From Bacteroidales bacterium (GTDB lineage: Bacteria; Bacteroidota; Bacteroidia; Bacteroidales; Muribaculaceae), in assembly GCA_900767075.1 (NCBI GenBank), contig CAAFXX010000271.1, positions 1 to 5,777 of the forward strand: a stretch of DNA of 5,777 bases. The letters are read 5' to 3'. Position 1 is the stretch's first letter. Each line of letters starts with the position of its first letter. This document shows positions 5,702-5,777 of the stretch, piece after piece. The notes beneath the pieces are model-generated. The model ran no database searches and was not told where the DNA came from. It saw only the letters and a list, made by a program, of their open reading frames with translations. Made by a program: the position numbers and the translations under genes.

Positions 5702-5777
5702 TAGTGTCTCTTAAAATCTGTTAATAAGAATTTGTTAAACTCTGTATTCATATCACTTAAGCGATTTTTAAGGCTGA
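5701..5777 (-). CDS. C-terminal end of an unknown gene entering from the right edge
   Basis: Reading the minus strand from the right edge, a frame is open for 24 complete codons and stops at TAG (5703-5701). Its end reads RLSDMNTEFNKFLLTDFKRH, a charged, helical-looking tail. The stop shares its last base with the GTG start of the 107-aa gene, an arrangement typical of genes in one operon. The visible part is too short to identify, and a purely chance open frame of this length is possible in AT-rich DNA only with moderate luck. An internal ATG exists (codon 9), so in principle this could be a 16-aa leader peptide instead. Confidence 0.45.
   Translation of the reverse strand, partial: SLKNRLSDMNTEFNKFLLTDFKRH

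Noticed and set aside
1..5777. CRISPR array, tRNA/rRNA, transposase or integrase
   Set aside because: I found no regularly spaced repeats, no cloverleaf-like sequence and no transposase or recombinase motif on either strand.

Overview
The window looks like Bacteroidota, most likely order Bacteroidales. The evidence is a run of secreted glycan-degrading enzymes, start codons without strong Shine-Dalgarno sequences, and an N-terminal STN-type domain, which is common in this phylum. Three sampled 60-base lines of the enzyme region give about 56% G+C, which fits gut Bacteroidales with moderately high GC such as Muribaculaceae. The genus is a guess and no marker gene is present.

Layout. Bases 1-512 (+) hold the C-terminal end of a large glycoside hydrolase that starts outside the window. 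A 76-base gap follows, carrying a perfect 17-bp inverted repeat. Bases 589-3348 (+) encode a complete secreted GH78 alpha-L-rhamnosidase. Four bases later, 3353-4717 (+) encodes a secreted alpha/beta-hydrolase (esterase-like) with an STN-like domain at its N-terminus. A C-rich, G-poor stretch and a strong intrinsic terminator hairpin (4772-4807) close this block.

Immediately after the terminator the base composition drops to about 31% G+C (seven sampled lines) and the coding strand flips. From 4942 to the right edge there is a compact minus-strand operon: the tail of a gene entering from the right edge (5777-5701), a 107-aa protein (5701-5378) and a protein of about 132 aa (5340-4942). I recognise none of the three. 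The first two share one base (TAG stop / GTG start). This reads as a recently acquired accessory module placed convergently to the carbohydrate operon.

How the genes work together. The three plus-strand enzymes look like a fragment of a polysaccharide utilisation locus. The hydrolase removes a sugar, the GH78 enzyme removes alpha-L-rhamnose, and the esterase would strip acyl groups that block the glycosidases. A rhamnose-containing plant glycan (for example a pectic side chain or rhamnogalacturonan) is the natural inferred target, but the sequence does not name it. No SusC/SusD pair, regulator, RNA gene, CRISPR array or transposase is visible. The most novel points are the STN-hydrolase fusion, the hairpin between the two glycosidase genes, and the unrecognised AT-rich operon.
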